A stretch of DNA of 64,000 nucleotides, from contig JACDQD010000106.1 in assembly GCA_019843655.1 (NCBI GenBank), forward strand, positions 2,914,001 through 2,978,000, given 5' to 3'. This document shows positions 1 to 13,300 of the stretch, one piece after another. The position numbers were made by a program, and so were the translations under genes. Within the stretch, counting starts at the first letter, position 1, and each line of letters opens with the position of its first letter. The notes below the pieces were generated by a model. It was not told the DNA's origin and did no database searches. It worked only from the letters and a program-made list of their open reading frames with translations. The stretch is from Lethocerus indicus. Lineage: Eukaryota > Arthropoda > Insecta > Hemiptera > Belostomatidae.

Positions 1-333
1 AATTAATTTGCGTTAAAACTTAACTTTTAAGCGGCCGAGACGGATAATGAGGTTTGAATTACTCGTTGTTTCGAGTTGGGCTGAGACCTGCCCTGACCCG
101 GGCTCGGACAACAAAGGTTGAACTGTGTGAGAATTTGATGAAGCGCGGTACAACATAGCACGGGGGCCGCCCTTTCTCCTGACCAACAACTAAGCGCCTC
201 AAAAATTACGTCCCACGTTAATATTCTAATGAACCCTTCGCCCATTATTCGCTGAGTTATTTTTCGAGTGTAGGTGACGAAAAGTGTTTCCAATATAAAG
301 TATACTATCGTTATGCCAGTATATTTCCGGCCA

Positions 334-380
334 TTTGCTAGACCAGTTTCGGCCGCTCGCCACTTCAGTACCTTTCTCAG
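334..380 (-). mobile_element. Retroelement tail-like fragment, copy 1 of 2
   Basis: This piece aligns with 32528-32579 over about 47 bases with small indels. Both begin TTTGCTA, continue with GACCAGTTTCGG or AACCGGTTTCGG, then GCTCGCCA, CAGTA and CTTTC-TCAG, at roughly 85% identity by eye. Read on the minus strand it has a 'gatggcgag...GAAACCGGTTT' layout. That layout is familiar from the ends of Penelope-like and some LINE elements in invertebrates. The pairing is directly visible; the element class is inference. No reverse transcriptase or endonuclease coding sequence lies beside it. Confidence 0.45.
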
Positions 381-2326
381 CCAGGTTGCTCAGGTCGGTG
401 AGTCACTTAATTGACCGTGTGGTTTCCTTCCTATCCGTACCGCCGACTGGGATGTTGCTGATGATGCGGAAAGTGGAAAGTGCAGACCGCCAAGCAGGTG
501 CTGCCGTATCATTTTCTGGCCAGTTTTTCCGGCATCCAACCGATCCCAACTGACAGTCTATTTGGGGGGAAGAAGCCAACGCGAATAGGAAGAGGAATAA
601 ATGAACCCAGTAATTAAGGTTAAAGAAGAAGAAGAAAAAACAGGTCTGTTTTGGTTGCCACGATGATCACAATACAAAGCCCCGGATGTGATGTAGGAAT
701 AGACTCAAAAATTTAAGTGCGTTATTTCTTAAGTCGCAACAGACCGAATCACTTCCTCCATACGAGGCCCCGGTCAGCTGAAAATTGACATATGTTACGA
801 AAAAGAGAAATCGAAAACGACGGGAAACGAATGGGACACAGGGGTTGGAAAAGAACAGGCGAAAACTGTTTTATTGAAACCAGTTTCCTTTCGGCGGCCG
901 TCCCACCGCTATTAGTACTTCTAAAACCCGTAATAATGACCACCGTGCGGCAAGCAGAGTCGTTTGGCGCGATACCATCGGCTTATTAAGTGTTTTTCGA
1001 GCGCACATATCCCCGGAGAAAGGAACCGAGAGAAAATTCTGGCCCGCATGCAAAACGTTTTCCACTTACACGATGAATGTCAACATTCCACCGACAACGT
1101 GTACACATTTGAACCTAAGAGTGAAGAAAACGTAATTAAATGCGTTAATTCATTCCATCTTTTTTCATATCAGTAAATTTTTGGTTTTGTATTTTACAAA
1201 ATTGTTTTTTGTACACAATAGAACGAAATCCTGTGTAGTTTACCCAGACCGATGTTCGAAATGAGAAACCAGTTTATATAGCCTCTCTATGTCATTAAAC
1301 CAGTCTCTTCTGCTTTAAATAATAATAATAATAATAATGCACTACGATAATTAACCGCAGACCGGGGCGATTGTGGGCTTTGAAGATTATAAGGATTGGC
1401 CTCCTTGACTATTGAAGCGTTTCAGAGACGCGTGTGCTCACAGATGGAGAGAACGCTGTGAATATGTAGACAGAGGCCTTCCCCCAGCTATTAAGATCAA
1501 CCGGTTTATTCGGCCGTAATTACTCAGTTTATATATTAGACTGTTATTACTTTTAAGGGCTAAACCATGACTAATTTAGATTAATGTTTTCTTTATTTTC
1601 TTATTTTATTATTTTTTTTTTATTTTATAGTTGTTGGCTAAAACTCTTTTCTTGGAAATGAAAAATTAAAGGTTCCGTAATTACAGGCGGGTGAACGTAA
1701 CGGCGTAGGGCCTAAGCTGTCACGATTCGGCGGCTGTAAAAGCCGGACTTTTTGCCGTGTTTAAACAAATTAGCCTAGTTTTCACTCGACCCCGAAGTAT
1801 GTTTATACGTCTGACGCGTTTGAAACGAGGCACCGAATGGACCGGGAGAGAAACATATGTGGAGCAGCGTCATGTGGAGTCGCGAGTGGGGGGAGCCTCG
1901 CCCCTAGGTTTAGCCGTGAGATTTATCGCGAACCTTGAAGACTCGGCGCAGTTTTAGATTGTGTTTTAGATAGCGCTGACGCAGTTGAGAACTGTAGCGA
2001 GACACTTTTCTTCCTCAACGGATCATTTACATGTTTGATGACTCGCGGGGATGACTGCCGTGACTTCCCTTCGTTAACTTCCAACCGCTACCTCTTCCCA
2101 CTGGAAACTAAGACTTGGGCCGCACTTCAAGTATTCATCACCGGCTATTAGCCATCGATCTACGGGGAAGGACGCGCCAAAGATTGATTCCAAGTAGCAT
2201 AATATATTACGAATTTATACTTGTATAAATATGGGGATAGGGAAGGTGCTTTGCTTGGAAACAAAAAAAATATTCTCAGAGAGAAACCAGTCGGACTAAA
2301 TTATAAGTATATGTTAAAAGCAGCGG

Positions 2327-2370
2327 TCGCCAGGCAGTATTGAAAGCAAAACATTCACTCGTGCCAACCA
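2327..2370. repeat. Dispersed repeat family A, copy 1
   Basis: These 44 bases match 30986-31029 at about 84% identity by eye with no gap. Shared blocks are TCGCCAG, CAGT, TTGAAA, and a fully identical CGTGCCAACCA end block. The flanks differ, so this is a short diverged dispersed repeat and not a local duplication. I do not recognise the family. A B-box-like GTTCGAATCTC lies downstream at 2419-2429, but no matching A box sits at the right distance. Confidence 0.5.
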
Positions 2371-2664
2371 GAAGAGGGAATGAACTAAACAAAATTCATG
2401 TAACAGTTCTAGACAGTGTTCGAATCTCGGAAGGTCCGATATGCCTCGCCTGTGTATATGAGAATTGTTCGATCCGTGTCCTGTTACCAGGAACAACAGG
2501 CTAATTCTCCACTCGCGTTGTTGGACGACCGGAAGGGAGGTCGCCCGGGGCAGTGCTGGTAGGTTACCCGCTCGTGCTTCTCTCCGCCGAGTTTCTTAAA
2601 GTCCTCGTCCATCCTTTTAAAACCAGTGTATGACGTCCGGTTGGCGCCGGAAATGTTTCGAACG

Positions 2665-2667
<3 letters not shown>

Positions 2668-2751
<84 letters not shown>
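2668..2751. repeat. (GA)n microsatellite, about 84 bp
   Basis: This is an uninterrupted GA dinucleotide array, the longest pure GA array in the window. Long GA/CT arrays recur at 20967, 26499, 37448, 43885, 50824, 55816 and 62616. Such tracts are common in large invertebrate genomes. They can bind GAGA-type factors, but no function is shown here. Confidence 0.97.
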
Positions 2752-2754
<3 letters not shown>

Positions 2755-5700
2755 GGAAGGACGATTTTCGAATGTTAGTAGCGCAACGTGTAATTTCCGA
2801 GAATAATTATAGACTGTATGATCTTGCGTCTGTAAAATATTACGTAGCTATAAACTCACTCACAGCGGCTGCAGTAGCGGCAGTGATTCAGCACTCCCTT
2901 ATTAAAATAAAGCTTATTAAGTGGCTTAATTTACATTGGCACTTGTAAGAGTGCGAGGGCATCGGCCCTGGTAGTGGGTTTGTGGGAGCGTTGTGCGTGC
3001 TCCTCCTCCTCGCCTCCTCCTATTCCACCTCCTCTTCACCCATGCCTGTCCCTGTATCCACTCGGTTCACGCCGCCCCGCGTTAATTCATTCCAATGTGA
3101 AATCAATCGTCGCTCTAATGTTAACACGGATTAATTAAATGCGATACGCATCGAGCGGACCGCCTTGAGCAAGTAAGCAGAAGCGAGTGCCATCGGGCTC
3201 TCCTCCCGTTACCACCCCCCTCTCTTTCCGATGATTGATTTTACGATGACGAATACAACACGTATTTAATCGCGTAATAACGCTCTTGTGCAAATTCGCA
3301 TTTGTGTAATGTGTAATAAATTCATAAAGTAAAAGTAGAATTTAAATATGCCATACTATTGCGTCACCGACTGAATGCAAAATCGACGTTGTTGAAAGAA
3401 TTTATATTGTAAAGTACCTACTATTAATAGAATTAATTGTTATTAAGTAAGGGATTCTTATACCCTTAGTTATCATATATTTGATGTTTTGATGATGGTT
3501 TTGAGTACCGTAGTTCTTTTGATCTTCTGTACGCAGAAGTGTCCTACACGGTAAAGTGACAGTGCAGACGGAACGTCCCACAGCCGACCGATTCCACCCT
3601 ACTGAACATGGTAAACAACCGAAACCGGTCTAGAAAAAGACCCAAACCAAAGAAGATCGACAGAATTATTGATTATATTTGACAGTAGACAAGTAACATA
3701 TTTTTTCTTACAGTTAACTAAATCTTTTAGGCTGAGAAACGTGCTGCATTTAGTCTGCGAAAAACAGTATGGCGGCGGAGCATTTTCCCGAGGTAAATTG
3801 AAATATAAAACATTTTTTATACACATGGCGAAACAATTAGCGAGTTAAAAGTTCATAAACGAAGACAAAGGATTGAGACCCGGCGATTTCACATGAGATT
3901 TTTCTAGTATGAAGAGCTATGCAATATGAAGGAACTCTTGTTTCTGACTCTTGACTTACAATGCGGGCACATACATCTACTCTGCAATTCTCCTTTTAAG
4001 AAAGCCTACTTGCAAGTTTATTAAAGTCGACGCTCCACAAAGTGTTCTATCTATGAATCGTCCCTGGATCTATCAATGAAAATCTTGTTATTCTAGATAT
4101 TTTTTATTTGAATTAACTTCAGGAGCATGGTCCTTCAGTGTGCACAGTACAGGCCATATAGCATATGACGGCGTTAGTGGGTACGGATAAATTTAGACCG
4201 GTAGGCAGGCCCTCTCTTAGGATTTATGAACGGCGGCAAGTAGTAAAATTTGCGTTTAACTGTATCATTTTACCGGTAGTTATTGTGCCGAGTTATAAGC
4301 ACAGTTAAGCGGCTGCAGACGGGGTACCAATTTGGATGAAATCCAAACCGCTCGTCCTTCCTTCTTGAGACAACTCGCTCCTTAATGATAATTGCAAAAA
4401 TAATTAGTGGCTCCGAGGTTCCTTTTTTCCTTCGCGCGTTTTCTGCCAATGCCTCTATTGGCTAAGCTTCGACATTCTTTATGTGATGTTCCCTAAACGA
4501 TAGGGCTGAACGTACGGTTTCATTATTAATTTACGATTGCAGTCCATTATTTCGTATATCCTTGCTAAGCTAGGTTGGTTGCGTACGCATTTCAACCGCT
4601 GATGAAGTAGTATAAATTAATGATTATATCGAGAGGAGAGGTATGTAGCAGTGATCATATATTACCCTCAAGCGGACAACTCTTTCAAAACCTTTTCATT
4701 TTTACAGATTTAACCGCACATATCTCAATAATCTCAGCTTTACATCAATTGTCACCATTTAAAACAGTACACCACCAATTGATATTGAGGTACGGGGATT
4801 TTCTGGAGTCACAAGAATGTAAATGTCTTCAGGAGGACGGACGGTTAAAAGCGCCCATCTCTGTCGCTTTATCTGGGGACTAATCGCGACGGGCGCTGAG
4901 CAGGAAGTTAATAAAAATAAGATTTTTCTTTCGCGACCGAGCGCCAAACGGCGAATCGTATAAATTTATATTCCGCGAGCAACTCATTCCGTGCAATTTT
5001 ATGATCTGGGAACATTTCAAGGAAGGCTTCGGCTGCAAAAATCGGGATTTTTCAATCTTCAAACGCAATTTGCCCCGCAATTTTCCGGGAGATTCCTTCG
5101 GACTAGCCCAGTAGAAAGTGTGCAACAGCGACATCTCAACAAACCCGATTTTAAGCTCCCCCAGTTCACTATGTACGCAGCAACAGACCTAACTGTCTCA
5201 GTACAGGTCGGACCGCTTGTTAAAGACGACTGATATAAAACCGGTACTACTTCCGATATTTCCGGGTACTTCAGTTTTTCAAAGTACTAGTGTCGTATTT
5301 CTTCTTGTGTAAATAACAGCCACTACGTTATCTCGGTTTTATCTTCGGATTGGGGGCGATAATTAAAATGTCTCCCCCCTCCCCCGCTTCGATTTTATTG
5401 CTCCTTTCTGGTGCTTAAAAAGGAGACAAATTCCTTAATGCGGACAGAAGAAGCGGCTATCGAGTAAATCGGCCATGTTCAAGTCTCCTATTAATTGTTT
5501 CCAGAAAGGAAAAAACATTCAGTTAATAGCTGTATGATCAGAAGCCATAAACTAAAACGGTGCACTTTTGTCGCAACGGTAAACTATTAAATTATCTTTT
5601 CTACTATTACTTATAAATTATTTTATCTACTGCTAGTCAAGTGGTTTATCCAGTACTAGTAGGCAAATGGCATTAGTAAATAAGCAGTTGAAGTAGACAT

Positions 5701-6000
5701 CTTGCATTGTTATTGTATTTATTGGTATTCCTATAATATCCCCAATGTACCCTTTGTACTTTCGATTGTATTTTTCTTAATTTGCGTTATGATGCTTATA
5801 TTGTAAGAATTTATACGCGGTTTGTGTCTCGAGATCTCGTCATTGCCGATAGGTCTATGTACCCTTGTTCCATCCTTTAAACCTCCGGCTGCGTACAATA
5901 TACCTTTGATATTTGATGACGAAATTATACTATTAGCCACTTTAGTGGCTCTAAAATCTTTTACCGTTATGGGAAATATTTGAGGCGGCTTTTTACTTGG
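2752..6000. other. AT-rich stretch with no supported gene
   Basis: I see no coding region. The longest frames, a 101-codon frame on the minus strand near 5731-6036 and frames near 4620-5230, have no recognisable domain and no splice-site context. A codon-like triplet patch (CTCCTCCTC) occurs near 3000. Scattered TAATTA and ATTAATTA cores occur throughout. Nothing else stands out. Confidence 0.55.
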
Positions 6001-8200
6001 GAAATAGCCATTTTGCACAATGGCCTTTTCCTGCAATGGAGGAGAGTTTCCAATGGTGTTGAGGGGGAGAGAGAGAGCTGCAGGCCGATTATTTTCCAGG
6101 AGAGGGGGAGGGGGTCAGGAATTGATAATTAAAGTTGAACCGACTGAAGATTCTATACCAACTACAATCAAACATTTTATGACTTATATAATTCCGCTGG
6201 GTCGTGTAATTGCTCCGGCGTGTAATTAATTATCGGGGCTGCCGTCAGTGCCCCCTACCGCTTTAGGTAAGGCTCATCCCGCATCCGAGATTATTTTATT
6301 TATTTATTGACTCGTTAGAGTTTGCAGAGAACCGTATTTTTCTTCTTATTTTGCTGTTGGATGGAATAGAAACGGGTAGAACAATGCTTCATACGAAGAA
6401 GCTTTATCGGGAGTGGGGAAAATTTGAAGGATAAATGATTACACGTTTTCCCGGGCGCGGCGGGTCTGCGAAATACCCAGAAATAGTTGAAGTTGTTGAA
6501 TGAATTTATGTCTCGATAGAAGATTATTAAAAATTTCGCGGTAGGTAGGGGATGTAGAAGCGAACGAAATAGCCAACTGTCAGACATGACGGAGTCGCAC
6601 TAGACGATGGTACCAGAAGGACGCCGTTGGCAGCTCTGGCTGGACATGGCACTTAAGGCGGACCCAGAGGCAGTGAATACTCAGGTTTAACCCGCGGTGA
6701 AATATGAATGCTGAGCCCAGTCTGAAATCCAGCCGCGCTCGAAGAAACTCCGCTTGCAACTGCACAAAAAGTCGTCAACCTCCTTGACCGATCCAACCGT
6801 CCACCGCGACAAACTAATCTGTCCGAGCAGTTGGACAAACTCGAAGAAACCCCGACCGGCTAATAGAACTGAAGAAAGACGGGCCGATGTTTTATTCATT
6901 AGGTCGGACGCCGATCGGTTTATATTTCACAGATTGCCCGACTACTTACTTCTCAACACCGAAGGAGTTAATTTTCATTTTCAAATTTCGGTTTCACTAG
7001 CCCCCAGTTTCCTTCTGCCCCTGAGCTTGTCGTCTGTGTTGAATCCCCTCATTATTAAACCGTCAAGTGACGAAACCACGGACTCACACTTGTACTTACA
7101 CAGAAATCGAAGTATACCGATAAATTCGTCTAGTTATATAATAGCCGTGTTTCATTATTGAACAAGTGAAGGTTTCCGCGACCGGTCTCATCTACCGTGG
7201 GAGAACCTCAAGCAGTAGGTGTTGAACCACTCTCTATCCGAAATTCTTCCTGGTTTTAAAGAACATCTTAGTTCGAATAGAAAGGTCAATTCTCTTTCCA
7301 ACTGGAGCGCCCTTGACGGGGCATCACCGGGGTCCGTCTGAAGTGTTAGATCGACGAAGATACTCTCAGGATTAGGAATCAGTTATAACCCTATCAACCT
7401 GTCCACGTTCCACTAAATTATCTCTTTGTTAACTTGGTTTGGGTTCAAACAAGGATGCTGTAATGCAAATACTAATTAATTAAACCAGGTAAAAACTGTA
7501 TGCTCGGGAAGTGTGGCCACTGAAATCAATTATTTCATTCGCGACATCAATTTATTCCTGGGAATTTCTGTAGCAAACAGGCGAGAGAGGAAATCTTCGG
7601 CCTAATAAATATCTGAAACTGGTCGGGGGATAATTCTTCCGAACGGGTGTAGCGGATTAGGACGAATGAAGCCGCGATTAAAATGAATCACCGGTACTGG
7701 AATGGAGGAGTGGCATAACGAGCGAGCTCCAGTGTATCGGACCTTGGAGAAATTAATTGATGGACTGCCAGGTCCGTCTGACGAACCGTCCATTTCGGGG
7801 TGTTGTTTGGGGGGTGGGGGAGGGGGAGGGGGGCTCATTTCACGCCATCACGGTAATGTGTTATTAAAACATTTATTGCGATTTGATGACGATCTGGTGG
7901 AATTCGAATTTCCGCCTTAAAACCAAAGCCGCGTGGGAGCGTTGTCCCGTTTTTGAATATACTATTAAATCCGGCGTGTTTCGTCCGGCCCTAGATGGAA
8001 TTAAATACAATCCCTAATTATACCGGAATCAATTTGCGGATTCATTTCTGGCCGGCCTCGTATTTCTGTTGATTGCAAAACATTCACCCGCCCCCACTAC
8101 GTCGAATTCAACATTCCGTGTAATCCCCACCGCCCTCCCCCATGGCCAGCATGTTGAATGCAACTCTTAGCTCTATTGCTGTGTCCTACTTGTGCATAAA
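6000..8200. other. Mixed-composition stretch with no supported gene
   Basis: The piece 6580-6900 is poor in stop codons and has open frames on both strands (up to 135 codons at 6754-7161 on plus). The predicted proteins have no recognisable motif, and competing frames overlap. It could be a decayed coding element or chance. A G-rich patch lies at 7808-7833, where GGGGGAGGGGG-type repeats produce spurious polyglycine and polyproline frames. TAATTA cores recur around 7990-8030. Confidence 0.5.
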
Positions 8201-8228
8201 ATTGTGCTCGTAAATGAATTCCGCCGGC

Positions 8229-8254
8229 GTTTAAGTGACTGACGTCACTTAAAC
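8229..8254. repeat. Perfect inverted repeat enclosing a CRE-type site
   Basis: Arms GTTTAAGTGAC (8229-8239) and GTCACTTAAAC (8244-8254) are exact reverse complements around a 4-base centre, TGAC. The junction makes a palindromic TGACGTCA (8240-8247), the binding core of CREB/ATF-type bZIP proteins. The hairpin could mark a dimeric protein site, a structured RNA or a mobile-element end. I see no matching copy elsewhere in the window. Confidence 0.85.
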
Positions 8255-10180
8255 AATTTTCCGCCGTATATCGATTTCAACGCCTTTCCTCGAAGGTGAA
8301 CCGCGAACAGAGTACTCCATTCCCACATATACTTTATATAAAAATATACATCTGTCCGTTTGAAGGGTCAAAACAATAAATAAATAGGAGTGGATCTGCG
8401 ATGACCACCACCAGCCCGAAATAACCTTGAGCGCTGGTCATTCTTCCTTTGGTGTCGGAAGAAGTGTTTTGATCATCAACAAGTGGGACTGATACGAGGA
8501 AGATATTACTCTACAGAATATGCTGACAAGTTATGTTAAATAGGAAACGGGATAATTATTCCTGTTTAATTACACAAGGAATAAATAAGATCGCTTTCAC
8601 CATGACTCACCGTAACACACGAAAGTCGGCCGAAGGAGAGAATTGCTCAATACAAGTGTGGAAAAGTTGCTGGTTTCAATCTTGGAGATACTTGTGTTCA
8701 GAAATATAAAAGGAAATTCTTTTTTACGTCTTTATAAATTCTCATTTATAAAAATATCCCCCTCCGCCGTTTATTCTAACGTTCCGATATTTCACTGAAA
8801 TATATGACTTCGCGCTTGAACCGACCGGCCGTGGTAACTGGAATTTGTTTCGAAGCGATTACAGTACAATTATTGTACGATAGAGTGGTTCATCCTGCTT
8901 CATGCCAGTGACTGAGACTAATTATTGAGTTAATTGAGCAATTAAAATAAACTATTCGTCTTCAATAACGTCTTGATCAGTCTAGAGGTTCAATTAACGA
9001 AGGAAGTTACACACAGCGAAACTTTTGACTTCATATATCCTGTTTATAACACGACGTTAAAAATTACGTAACTAATTTTGATGTTTTATTTTACAGGTAA
9101 GGGGGATTTCTTAGTACTGCAATTGAAAAAAACGAGTAAGTATAGGCACTATTGTACATCGCATTTACGAGTTGACATAAACTACGCGCGGAACGACCTT
9201 TATATTGCTCCTTGTTCTTTGTAAAAGACAGGTTTTCCTTTTAGTTCTTCCCCAGATATTACAGGTCTCATTACGATGATTATCTTAATTAGGGGAACAG
9301 AGAATTTAAGTACAGCGAAGTGACGGGGCGAGAAGGCCATATATTCTGTCAGCTGTCTTCCACTTCCTCCCCTCTCCGAGAAGCCTCGTCTCATTATCCA
9401 AACGCTATGGATAATTAAATCGCTTTATCGCTAATTAATGATAGCAATAAGACAATGAGAATTGAATTAATGAGGGGAGCCCGCCGCCATGACTTCCAGG
9501 ATTTTAATTTTTAGTTTTCAATTATTTCGCCGAAAGATTACAAACTATCTCGTTGTAATCTTGGGACGTCGGCGCGTGCATTTAATTAAGTAATTACTTA
9601 TTGGGTCCCTTAGATTAGAGAACCTCCCTAATTGTTCTGTAATTAAAATTTTTTTTTGTATCTCATGATGATAATCGCCAGTTCATAATGTTCTCTCATT
9701 CATCCGTTAATTTTTCCAAAGGAAATTGCCGCCGGCAATGTCAAAATAGTTTTGACCATTATTATTATTGTTATTAATAACAGCGGGCCTAAAACAAAGG
9801 ACGGAATGTGATAAATCAAAACGAGTTACAAGTCTGTTATAGTGATGTTACTTCAGCTTAAAATTCGACAGACTGGAAATTCCTTTCTAGCTGTAGGCAA
9901 CAAACAATCGTTTATTTGTTGGTGCACTCGTGTCGTAGTTTATGCGGGCCGGATTTACTTTATATTCCCGAATATACAAACAACTCATAATTACGTACGC
10001 CTATCCTAATCCAGGGTGAGTCAAAACGATCCCTCTAAAAATGTGAAGATGTAACCTCGAGAATGTGTTCAAACCGAATGCCGACTGGGGCCCTCCGGCC
10101 CAGGACACTCAGGACAAAGGACACTGATACAGGGAACTTGAACTCGAGAATTGAGACGGCAAAGAATTAGGGGCCCGGTG
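8255..10180. other. AT-rich non-coding DNA with homeodomain cores
   Basis: No supported gene. The piece 9410-9480 packs several ATTA/TAAT cores into about 70 bases, next to a CpG-bearing GCCCGCCGCC patch. More TAATTA cores follow at 9580-9660 and an ATT/TTA triplet run lies near 9760. The sequence TTTTACAGGTAAGG near 9090 looks like both an acceptor and a donor splice site, but no open exon joins it. Confidence 0.5.
9410..9480. promoter_or_regulatory. Candidate homeodomain-site cluster
   Basis: Within about 70 bases there are GGATAATTAAAT, GCTAATTAATGATAG, AATAAG and GAATTAATGAG, giving at least six TAAT/ATTA cores. The cluster is followed directly by a GC-rich CpG-bearing patch (GGGGAGCCCGCCGCC). 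Homeodomain proteins bind TAATTA-type cores, and clusters of them are typical of developmental enhancers. AT-rich DNA also makes such cores by chance, so this is only a candidate. Confidence 0.25.
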
Positions 10181-13100
10181 TTTTGGTGAGGGGGGGGGGT
10201 TGGTGCGGGTCAGACTCGTGTACGTGTGCGCGTGTGAGAACGAGTGCGATAGTAATTCGGAGTGGCGTACAACCCTCATCCACCCCCGCCCGCCAACCCC
10301 TTTACAGTTGAAGGGGGCGTTACACAGGAGCGCTACGGATAGCGCTAGGGGTAGTTGGTTTGTTGGAAGAGATGGGGGGGGGAGGCCGGCTGTAGGGATA
10401 ACACGTGCTCTTAACTTCATCCCTAATCTTCTTAACGAGCTCAACACATCAGTTTGACTCTCCCGCTCTCCCCTTTCACCAGCCGCCCCCCCTCCCCCAT
10501 CTCACCCCGTTACATTCCATTCCTCTATCTATCTTTCCCCTCTTACTCTTCTTGTCGCACCTCCGGCCCAGTTCTCTTCTTACTTGCCGGTGGTGTAAAG
10601 TGAAACTCTCCTTCGGGGGTGGTGTGGACTGTCAAAAATTAAGACCGACTATATAACTGCCCCAGCCCAAACCCTACGACATTAATCGAATATTATAATA
10701 TATAAAGTTATTCTGTTTCTACGCGTCCTCTAAAAAATTAGATATTTTGGCTCGTGTATCAATTATTTTTTCCTATTTGCCATCCTGTTATTCCTTGGAC
10801 GAAACGACCTAAAGTTCGCCCGTCGCTTCCGCCGGGTACTTAGGTTACCGAGGGAGGTTTCACAGTCGGGGCTCACTTAAACCGTGATGATCTGTCCTCG
10901 ACCTTTCGTGAAAAATCGCGTACGCGTTCTTCATTAAAGAAACCTAAGTTCTAACGGGGTCAAATTCGTAAGGGGGACGCGGATTTCCAAACGCCAGTTC
11001 CCATTTGGAGTTAATCGTCGATTTTCGTTTTAAAGTCGTGCTCAGTACCCCTCCCCACCCCCATCCATTTCGTAATAGCATTCTTCTTAATCATTCGCCA
11101 AGTTTTACCCGTACACCGCCAGTATATTTTAATTAAATGCTTCAATCATTCTTAAAGATGATTAGCCCCCCCCCCTACTGTGATTAATAGCAGTTGAAGA
11201 GTTCCTTAATTGTAATCCACGATGCCTTTTAATGTTCAACGATTCATCACCCGTTCCGTTTTAGTTTCTTTGCACGGAGCCCACAGCTCCCAAGCTTTAT
11301 GGCAGATTTAAATGCTCGGTCCTCTCTCGCCCATTGGCTTTGAAATTTAATTTAATAAAGCTTACTATAGGAGGATAGGCTGGCCAATCGGACGAGTTGA
11401 AAATATATATATATTTCCAGCCACCGGCAAATGAGAACCATGAGAATTTCCAATAAGTGCGGACTGTCTATATTTTAAAAAGCCAGCGCACTTTCTGAAA
11501 ATTCCAAGTTGTGTATCCCGGCTACCGTCAACTTGATAAATGTGGGATAGTTACCGAATCCCATTATAATTTAAGATAGAGGTTCTAAACGAGTTTCAGA
11601 ATGGCAAGGTCGCACTGGAAAGGAGAAACTAAGACCACCGCACCTTCGATATAAGAAGGCCGGTAAACGTGGCGAGAACTAGCGAATATTCGTTGAAAAC
11701 CACACACACATGCTGCTTATGATAGGACACCGGCGATCGGAGCTGACTCAAGTCTGACCTTCAGTCAAGGACTGAACACCGGTTAATTATGTCCTTGAAA
11801 ATGAGAATAAAGAGCCCGAGAAACCATTATTACAGGTTGCCGATTGCGATTGTCAATTAAAATGTTTAATTGCACTGCCCGTCTGTCGTCAAGGATGGGG
11901 GCATAGGGGGACTCCGTGACAGTATTTTATAATATTCGAACGCTTCCTCCTGTATCCTGTGTGAAATAGTGCTCGCCCGAAATCTAGTCCCATCCTTCAA
12001 TCTTAGACGCGGCCACAGCCTTCAATTGCAAATTTGGATTGATTAAATAGTTAGGCATTCCCTCTAACTCTGTTGTACTCTTTAGGTTTCAGTTCGGCAA
12101 TCCTGAACAGCTAAACTCCCTCTGGAAGTGGAGATATAAAGCCGCAGTTCTCGGTACTAGCGTTGAGAGTAGGTTAAGGATGGCTGGTAATAGACGGGAA
12201 ATTTCCCTGACTAGACAATGCCTTGAACGCCAGCTTGGGTGACGTCCGAATGTTCCTTCAATCTCAGATTTGGATTAAAGTATGAAACTCTAGTTTCTAA
12301 CTCAATTCAGATTTTAGAAACACTTTAACTACGTGCTCTATCAAGAATATCTGTTCTGATTGTCTATGACATATGATAATTTTGTTTGTGTTTTTTGATT
12401 TGATAATGTTGAAGGCTTGAAAAGTGATTTATCGGAAATAATAATAAATAGGAAATAATTAACGACAGTACGAAATATTTAACGATAAACTACTTTAACA
12501 CCATTAAAAAAGGAACAGCATTTAAATTTTCCAATTTCAATTTTTAAATTTACAAATTTAATTTTTCTCATCATTGCGAAAGGTGCAAATTAGTAAGGTA
12601 CCTGTAGTAGGTAACTGAAGAGTGCAAATAGTTGTGCGGCTTCGATTTGACCAATAGTCGGTCGATTCTAACCGGATAGTTCAAACATCAGGTATTGGAC
12701 GTTGCAGACCCAGCTCTGACCCGTCCCGACATTAGATCAATTTTGTAGCCCAACTGCAATTTCCGAGAGTTGCTAGTATTCCTTCCGCGATTAATAACGG
12801 GGAACCTAATTCAGGGATGAATAAGTCGTCGGGATAGGGATCTCCGCTTTATAACTTGCGTAATTGTCCTGTGTAATTAAAGGTAATTCGTCTGTTTGGA
12901 ACGCCGGTCCAATAATAGCGGATTAGGGACAGCCGCCGCACGGGACCGAGCCAATGTTAGGTTGAAGAATACAAAATCCTGCCGACAAATTGTGCATCTG
13001 ACAGTTCATTAAGTAAGTTGTTCGAAATTATGTTTTCCCAGTTCGAGGGACAGTTGGCGCGCTGGAACAGTTTAAATTAGGGTAAACGCAGCGTTACCCC

Positions 13101-13300
13101 CCCGATTTAAATTCATCATTATTATGTCGGTCACGCTGTTCGTCCGTGCGACACGCCAAAGCGACGCAATTAAGATGGCCGACTTGATCAACATCTGTTT
13201 GTTCGACTGCCCCCTATCATTTGTTTTCGCGGCAGAAAACAACCATTAAAGTGTTTGTTTCTTTTATAAATAAAAAAGCAAGCGTAGTCGTTACACTAGT
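10181..13300. other. Non-coding DNA with G/C runs and a pyrimidine-rich patch
   Basis: A G10 run lies at 10190-10199, a strongly pyrimidine-rich plus strand at about 10458-10580, and a C10 run at 11166-11175. Pyrimidine skew removes stop codons and yields open frames here, which I do not accept as genes. The rest is AT-rich unique DNA with TTTAATTAAA-type cores. Confidence 0.55.

Larger units (their letters stand above)
1..2640. other. Non-coding unique DNA with short dispersed-repeat fragments
   Basis: No gene is recognisable here. The open frames are all under about 90 codons and resemble no family I know. The stretch holds a (AAT)7 run at 1318-1338, a T-rich patch around 1590-1625, a retroelement-tail-like fragment at 334-380, a diverged repeat at 2327-2370, and five plus-strand copies of AAACCAGT between 877 and 2627. 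Composition is mixed, with AT-rich and CpG-containing pieces alternating. It is most simply intergenic or intronic DNA. Confidence 0.6.

Noticed and set aside
2419..2429. GTTCGAATCTC, B-box-like, downstream of family A copy 1
   Set aside because: No good A box upstream, and the other family A copy lacks it.
5731..6036. 101-codon minus-strand frame
   Set aside because: No recognised motif, no flanking splice signals.
6580..7161. Stop-poor stretch with frames on both strands
   Set aside because: No residue pattern of gag, reverse transcriptase or any known family could be seen; competing frames overlap.
9085..9102. TTTTACAGGTAAGG, looks like fused acceptor and donor splice sites
   Set aside because: No open exon on either side; single matches of this kind are common in AT-rich DNA.
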